Assembly (NCBI RefSeq): GCF_029867415.1
Contig: NC_081186.1
Span: 22,881,915-22,945,914 of the forward strand
Length of the DNA stretch: 64,000 nt
Source: Vicia villosa
Lineage: Eukaryota; Streptophyta; Magnoliopsida; Fabales; Fabaceae
Direction: 5' to 3'
Shown: one piece after another, positions 57,874-64,000 of the stretch
Layout of the letters: each line of letters begins with the position of its first letter
How positions within the stretch are numbered: the stretch's first letter is position 1
Position numbers and translations under genes: made by a program
Notes under the pieces: generated by a model
Told to the model about the DNA's origin: nothing
Seen by the model: only the letters and a program-made list of their open reading frames with translations
Database searches by the model: none

Positions 57874-60800
57874 TTAGACAAAGTATTTCTTGACTGCATC
57901 AGCATTCACAGGATGTGGGAGTTCATCACCATCCATGGTTGCAAGAGTCATGGCGCCGCCAGAAAATTTTCTTTTGACAACATACGGGCCTTCGTAATTA
58001 GGAGACCATTTGCCCATAGAATCTGGTTGAAAAGACAAGATCTTTTTAAGCACGAGGTCGCCTTCTCGAAATTCACGAGGTCGAACCTTTTTGTTGAAGG
58101 CTTGTTTCATCCTTGCTTGGTATAACTGTCCATGGCATAGAGCAGTCATACATTTTTCTTCGATTAAGTTCAACTGATCGTATCTGCTTTGACACCATTC
58201 AGCCTCTGATAACTTAGTCTCCATGAGGACTCTCATTGATGGGATTTCAACTTCTACGGGGAGCACAACTTCCATGCCGTATACTAGAGAAAAAGGAGTT
58301 GCCCCTGTTGAAGTACGCACTGAAGTATGATACCCATGTAAAGCAAATGGCAGCATTTCGTGCCAGTCTTTGTAAGTGACGACCATTTTCTGGACGATCT
58401 TCTTAATGTTCTTGTTGGCAGCTTCAACGACGCCGTTCATTTTTGGTCTGTAAGGAGAAGAGTTATGATGCTCAATCTTGAATTCCTCACATAATTCTTT
58501 CATCATCTTGTTGTTCAAGTTTGAACCATTATCAGTAATGATCTTGCTGGGAACACCATATCTGCAAATGATGTTATTCTTGATAAACCTCACAACCACT
58601 TCTCTTGTAACATTGGCGTAAGATGCTGTTTCGACCCATTTGGTGAAGTAATCAATTGCCACTAAGATGAAATGATGACCGTTTGAAGCTTTTGGTTCGA
58701 TCATCCCAATCATGTCGATACCCCACATGGAAAAAGGCCATGGAGATGAGAGAATGTTGAGTAGAGTCGGTGGCACATGGATCTTATCTGCGTAGATCTG
58801 GCACTTGTGACATCTCTTCACGTGTTTACAACAATCAGATTCCATTGTCAACCAATAGTATCCTGCTCTTAAGATCTTTTTGGACATTGCATGCCCATTT
58901 GAATGAGTTCCAAAGGACCCTTCATGCACTTCATGCATTAACATGTCTGCTTCGTGTCTATCCACGCATCTGAGCAAAACCATGTCGAAGTTTCTTTTGT
59001 ATAGCACATCTCCGTTCAGGAAGAAACTGCCAGAAAGCCTCCTTAGAGTTTTCTTATCTTTGTTTGATGCCCCAAGTGGGTACTCTTGAGTTTGAAGGAA
59101 GCGTTTGATGTCGTGAAACCACGGTTTATCATCGATGACTGCTTCGGTTGCAAACACATAGGCGGGCCTTTCAAGGCGCATAATTCTGACTTTGGGCATA
59201 TCATTCCAATGACTGACTTTGAACATGGAAGATAGAGTAGCCAAGGCGTCTGCCATTCGATTCTGATCTCGAGGTATATGATGCAATTCAACCTTGTTGA
59301 AGAAAGTCAACAGACGTCTTGCATAATATCTGTAAGGAATCAAACCAGGGTGGTAAGTTTCCCACTTGTCTTTGATTCGGTTGATCACGAGAGCTGAATC
59401 TCCATATATGTCGAGGATCTTGATCCTTAAGTCAATGGCTTCTTCGAGACCTATGATACAAGCTTCATATTTTGCGATGTTGTTGGTGCAATCAAATAGC
59501 AGTCTGGCGGAGAATGGGATATGAGTGCCCTTGGGAGTGATGATAACTGCCCCAATTCCATTGCCAAAAGCGTTAACTGCTCCATCAAAAATTAGGCCCC
59601 ATCTTGATCCAGGATCAGGACCTTCTTCAGGTAACGGTTCGTCACAATCTTTCATCTTCAAGTACAAGACATCTTCGTCAGGAAAGTCAAACTTGAGAGA
59701 TTGATATTCATTAATTGGTTGATGCGCCAAGTGATCGGCGAGAATGCTTCCTTTGACCGCTTTTTGAGCACGGTACTCGATGTCATACTCAGATAACAGC
59801 ATTTGCCATCGGGCAATCCTTCCTGTTAATGCAGGCTTTTCAAAGACATACTTGATCGGATCCATTTTGGAGATTAACCAAGTAGTATTGTTGATCATGT
59901 ATTGGCGGAGACGTTTTGAAGCCCAGGCCAAAGCACAACATGTTTTTTCGAGCATGGAGTAACGAGACTCACAATCTGTGAATTTCTTACTCAGGTAATA
60001 GATGGCATGCTCCTTCTTACCGGTTTCATCTTGTTGTCCAAGCATACAATCCATGGATTCTTGCAACACGGTAAGGTACATGATTAGTGGTCTTCCTTCA
60101 ACCGGAGGAATCAATATTGGTGGTTCTAACAGGTATTCCTTGATACTATCGAACGCTTTCTGGCAATCTTCAGTCCATACAACCCCTTGATCTTTGCGGA
60201 GAAGCTTGAAAATTGGCCCACAAGTAGCAGTCATTTGAGAGATGAATCTGGAGATATAGTTCAATCGTTCGAGAAATCCTCTTACTTGCTTTTCAGTTTT
60301 TGGTGCAGGCATCTCTTGAATAGCTCTGACTTTGTCGGGATCTACTTCAATTCCTCTTTGGCTGACAATGAAACCCAAGAGTTTTCCAGATCTAACCCCA
60401 AAAGTACATTTGTTAGGATTCAAGCGAAGCTGATATTTCCTTAGTCGTTGAAACAACTTCAAAAGGTATTCAATATGTTTTTCTTCTGTGCTGGACTTGG
60501 CTATCATTTCGTCCACATAAACTTCAATTTCTTTATGCATCATGTCATGAAAGAGAGTAGTCATTGCCCTTTGGTAAGTTGCGCCTGCATTCTTTAATCC
60601 AAACGACATCACTTTGTAGCAAAAGGTACCCCATGGGGTGATGAAAGATGTCTTCTCCATGTCTTCAGGAGCCATCTTGATCTGATTATAACCAGAGAAC
60701 CCGTCCATGAAAGAAAAGACGTTGAACTTAGCGGTGTTATCAACCAGCATGTCGATATGTGGTAATGGAAAGTCATCTTTTGGACTGGCTTTGTTCAAGT

Positions 60801-61339
60801 CACGGTAGTCAACACACATTCTGACTTTTCCATCTTTCTTCGGAACTGGCACTATGTTGGCCAACCATTGAGGATACTCAGAGGTGACTAGAAAACCTGC
60901 GTCGAGTTGCTTTTGAACTTCTGTTTTGATCTTGTTAGCCATATCAGGGTGAGTCCTTCACAATTTCTGCTTAACTGGCGGACATTCTGGCTTCAATGGC
61001 AAGTAATGCTGAACAATATTGGTATCCAACCCAGGCATGTCTTGGTAGCACCAGGCAAACACGTCAACATATTCTTTGAGAAGGTCTGTCAACTTACTCT
61101 TGATATCAGCATCAAGCAGCGATCCAATGGTCACTTCTTTTTTGTCTTCTTCAGAACCCAAGTTGATCTTTTCTAAAGGCTCTTTGTGGGGCAGAATGGC
61201 CCTTTCCTCGTGCTTAAGTAATCGGGAGATCTCGTCCGGGATCTCTTCTTCTTCCTCTTCTTCGGCTTCGAACACAGGAAACTCAAAGTTGGAAGAGGGC
61301 ATAGGGTTATTGCATTCAATGGGTTTATCAATAGTAAAT
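57874..61339 (-). pseudogene. Ogre pol: RT, RNase H, second RNase H, integrase (one stop, altered RT motif)
   Basis: The exon starts at 61339 after a predicted intron. A TGA at 60960-60958 splits it (probably CGA to TGA). The Met at 60942 opens 1022 codons. RT: MCVDYRDLN, FMDGFSGYNQI, and the catalytic YVDD reads YVDE (residues 142-145, last codon 60510-60508). The first RNase H is at about residues 285-360. The second, archaeal-type RNase H (FDGAVN, Asp 453; YEAC; GDSALV; RMADAL) follows. Integrase has an HHCC zinc motif and catalytic Asp 743, Asp 805, Glu 840 with the standard 35-residue gap. It ends at 57874 in KKYFV. Integrase looks intact, while RT should be impaired by Asp to Glu and the upstream stop. 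Confidence 0.93.
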
Positions 61340-61691
61340 CTGCACATATGATTTATATTTGTTTCAGAAAATTTATGAATGCAAGAGTGTGTGCTGATTT
61401 TTTTGAAAGAGTTTTTTTTTTGTTTTTTAGGATTATCATTTCCAGAAAAAGCAAAAAATAAAACACATAATGTAGGGAATTCAAAATGACGCTTTATTTA
61501 TGATTCATTTTTGAAACAAAGCCCTAAACACAAACTCATTTGTCTTGGGCAAGACAAAGAGGGAAACTTTTAAAAACACAGCCCTATACACAAAGTTATT
61601 TGGGCAGAAAAAACATTTAAAAGCAAAACCCTATAAAACATCTCTCTGCTTTGGGCCAGGCAGGAGGTCAAAATAACAGCGAGGTGATTAC
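61340..61691 (-). other. Predicted Ogre intron between protease and RT exons (352 nt)
   Basis: Donor GTAATC at 61691-61686 sits just before the stop that ends the gag-protease frame. Acceptor TGTGCAG ends at 61340. The sequence between is T-rich with many stops. Removing it leaves AA plus A, an in-frame Lys codon, and continues directly into FTIDKP of the RT exon. Ogre elements are known to carry an intron at this place. The 61347 ATG that opens the RT frame in genomic DNA overlaps the acceptor and need not be a real start. Confidence 0.75.
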
Positions 61692-64000
61692 TTTGAGCGG
61701 CGAACAACATTCGGAACGTCGACAGCTTTCCAGTAGCAACAAACTCCTCTGTGTATTATGTATTCAGGAAAATTTTCCTCAGAATTATCTTCAGTATTGA
61801 CATTGACCGCTGGTCGAGCAGGATTTGAAGGTCCTGGTTTGTCACCCTTGTTCTTTGTAGAGTTGAAACGGTCTTCTTCTACTTCTTGAAGAGCATAAGA
61901 TGAGTCACAATCTTCAAAATTTTCAGGATGTATTTCCCAATCCTCGGGATGAAGAGACTCATTGTCAGAGACACTTTCCGAGTCAACTGCGGGGCCATCT
62001 TCCCCTTCATCTTCAAAAATGGCATTTATGTGATAATAACCATCTTCAGGATTATAAATCTTGGTAGATGCGTTGAAGCTGAAATCTTCAGTAATTTCAG
62101 GCTGCTGAGAAAATTGAGAGTATTGGTAAGCCTCTTCTAGTTGACTATTATATTCAAAGGGATCTCCCCATCCTGTTGGTTGGATGTCTTCAATCGCAAT
62201 CTTTGAACTTTCAGGTGCAGTATATTTCACCATATAATCATATTTTCCCCTTGGTTGTCCCAAGGTGTCCCAAACCTCTGCAGGAATAGGCGGAATTTCT
62301 TTAGCACTTGTTTTCTCTGAAGGAGGATATGGTTCTTCCTGAGATATGTATCCCGAGTCATTGAGATAACATTTCCATTCTTCTTCAGTATCGGAGAGAC
62401 CTTCTTCGATGCATTCTTCAATAAGGACATTAACCTCTTGAGGAATTGGGTTAAGGAACCCTCCACTATGGAACACTTCTTTGATCGGACGAAGGGTTTC
62501 ATCCTTCTTGGTGCAGTTTGAGAACGTTGGTGAACATCCGAGTCCTGCTCTAGTTTCATTCTTGGTCGGGATCACAACTTGCCCCCAGCCAGTGGTAGTT
62601 CCATCTTTCACTACTTTTACTGCCTCTTTGTAAGAAGAGATCGATGCTTTCTTTTTGGAAGATTCTTCTTCTAAAGAGAGACCTTGGAACTGCGTTCCTT
62701 CCACATTATCAGCACTTATGAAAGAGAAATTGGATAAATGGCTCACCATTAAGGCTTGTTCCCCACTTATTGTTACCAATTTTCCATTTGTCACAAATTT
62801 TAACTTTTGATGGAGCGTAGAAGTTACTGCCCCTGCTTCATGAATCCATGGTCGTCCCAACAGACAGCTATAAGCAGCTTGAATGTCCATGACCTGGAAG
62901 GTGATTTGAAATGTATGTGGACCAATTGTCATGGGAAGGTTGACTTCGCCGATAACAGATTTTCGCGATCCATCAAATGCTTTGACTACTACACCACTGA
63001 ACTTCATAGGCATTCCTTGGTAAGATAAACGAGCAAGATTCATCTTTGGAATCACATTCAAGGAAGATCCGGTGTCCACCAATACATTAGACAAAGAATC
63101 TGACTGACAATTCATAGAAATGTGTAGAGCAAGGTTGTGATTTCTGCTCTCCTCGGGGAGTTCTTCATCACAGAAGCTTAAATTGTTGCAAGCTGTTATG
63201 TTAGCTATTATCCCATCAAAGTGATCAACAGTCACATCATGATCTACAAAAGCTTGATCCAAGACTCTCATCAGGGCTTCCCTGTGTGCTTCAGAGTTTA
63301 AAAGCAATGAAAGTATTGAGATTTTTGAAGGAGTCTGCATAAGCTGACCCACAATCTTGTATTCACTTCTTTTGATAAGCTTCAAAATTTCATCAAAGTC
63401 AGGATTGACATTGATTCCACTGGATTGGCCAACATCATTGTTTGTATTACTGACAGGAGTTCCCTCAGGATTCCCCATTGGTGTATCAACAGGATTTTGC
63501 CTGATTGGAGGAGCAATAGGCTGCTTTGGAGGTAGTGGAGTGTACACACGTCCACTTCTTGTTACTCGACTTACATCAGCGATGTTTACGACAGATGAAA
63601 GAGTAAGTAAAGGAACTTCTTGTCCATTATTTATCATTGTTGCATTGTAGTTTTATGGAACTGCCTTGTCAGAGTCATAAGGGACAGGTCTAGGTAGACA
63701 AATGATCAAAGGAGCAACAGGAACCTTTGGCTTGTTGTAAGTAACTTCTATGCGCTCAGGCATGTTGAAATGAGGAACGATGACGTTAACTTTAGGCATT
63801 TCCGAGTTGATATCTGAGACTAAAAGCTCATGCGGATAACATCCTATCATATTAACTTCATCTTCATTCCTATCTCTGTAGATCTGAATAGTACCATTAT
63901 CCAACTGAACTTGGAGATCTCTTCTCACAATAGAACATCCATGAGGATCTACACAACATATGCTACAGGAACCGTAGTGATGCTGGCGAAAATTCTGCCC
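61692..64000 (-). pseudogene. Ogre gag end and protease exon (one stop), open to the right edge
   Basis: The frame is open from base 64000 to an in-frame TAA at 63655-63653, then continues in the same frame from 63652 (Met 63637) for about 650 codons to a stop at 61690-61688 that lies within the predicted intron. The segment before 63653 has HELLVSDI, as in the linker between gag and protease. The aspartic protease has VDTGSSLNVIP (catalytic Asp codon 63076-63074, residue 188 from Met 63637) and LLGRPWIH. A G-patch-like stretch (GWGQVVIP, RAGLGCSP) and a long acidic tail follow. Protease would release mature gag and pol products. The single stop disables this copy. Confidence 0.88.

Larger units (their letters stand above)
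51070..64000 (-). mobile_element. Ogre (Ty3-Gypsy, Tat lineage) retrotransposon, 3' part
   Basis: LTR 55848-51070 (reverse-strand TGTCATACCCC start), 2 kb 3' UTR, then on the minus strand integrase, a second RNase H, RNase H and RT, a predicted intron, and protease/gag end reaching the right edge. The archaeal-type second RNase H between RT/RNase H and integrase is diagnostic of Tat/Ogre. It inserted into Copia copy 2 (left target copy CCTTG, 51065-51069). The 5' half lies outside the window. Confidence 0.93.

Overview
This 64 kb window is intergenic DNA from a plant nuclear genome, very probably a legume of the pea/vetch/lentil/grass-pea group (Fabeae). I infer this from the dominant repeat types: SIRE/Maximus-type Copia elements, Ogre/Tat-type Gypsy elements with 3-6 kb LTRs and a tRNA-Arg primer site, an Athila-type Gypsy element and an L1-type LINE. 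No host gene, rRNA gene or credible functional tRNA gene was found. All coding sequence belongs to retrotransposons, and every element carries disabling lesions or deletions.

Layout. 1-5234 (+): 3' part of a SIRE-like Copia element (pol, 3' region, LTR). 5235-7407 (-): 3' half of a LINE ORF2, cut off by that Copia LTR. 7408-41445 (-): an Athila-type element inserted into the LINE RT domain, with target duplication ATCTC at both ends. Its left LTR is interrupted by a probable Tat-like solo LTR (8164-12822). Its internal part (13602-17374) holds only a broken gag-protease. Its right LTR is interrupted by a 6.2 kb Ogre-like solo LTR (18244-23335 plus 39629-40764, target duplication GGAAG). That solo LTR is interrupted by a non-autonomous Tat-like element (23336-39623, target duplication CCTAG, LTRs nearly identical), which in turn holds a small chimeric LTR element (31224-35568, target duplication AATCC). 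41451-43162 (-): the 5' half of the LINE ORF2. 43163-51069 (-): a second SIRE-like Copia element with pol and an envelope-like ORF. 51070-64000 (-): an Ogre element that interrupts the second Copia element and runs off the right edge (LTR, 3' UTR, INT/RNase H/RT, a predicted intron, protease/gag end).

How the parts relate. The target duplications give a relative order: LINE, then Athila, then the Ogre-like solo LTR, then the non-autonomous Tat element. The small chimeric element does not fit a simple order. Its two LTRs are strongly diverged, although it sits inside an element whose own LTRs differ by only about 11 substitutions. The best explanation is that it was carried as cargo when the Tat element last moved. 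Elements lacking RT and integrase must have depended on enzymes made by other copies.

Most unusual features: (1) the chimeric nested element, with unequal LTRs, one of them ending in four ~195 bp modules, two of which form a 388 bp near-perfect palindrome; each module carries Pol III A- and B-box-like motifs; (2) tRNA-like A/B-box pairs about 0.95-1.05 kb downstream of the TATA box in three different Tat/Ogre LTR types; (3) two satellite-like arrays (44 bp and 41 bp periods) in the young non-autonomous element; (4) an intron between protease and RT in the Ogre element whose removal keeps the frame. All calls come from reading the sequence by eye; no alignment or search was run.
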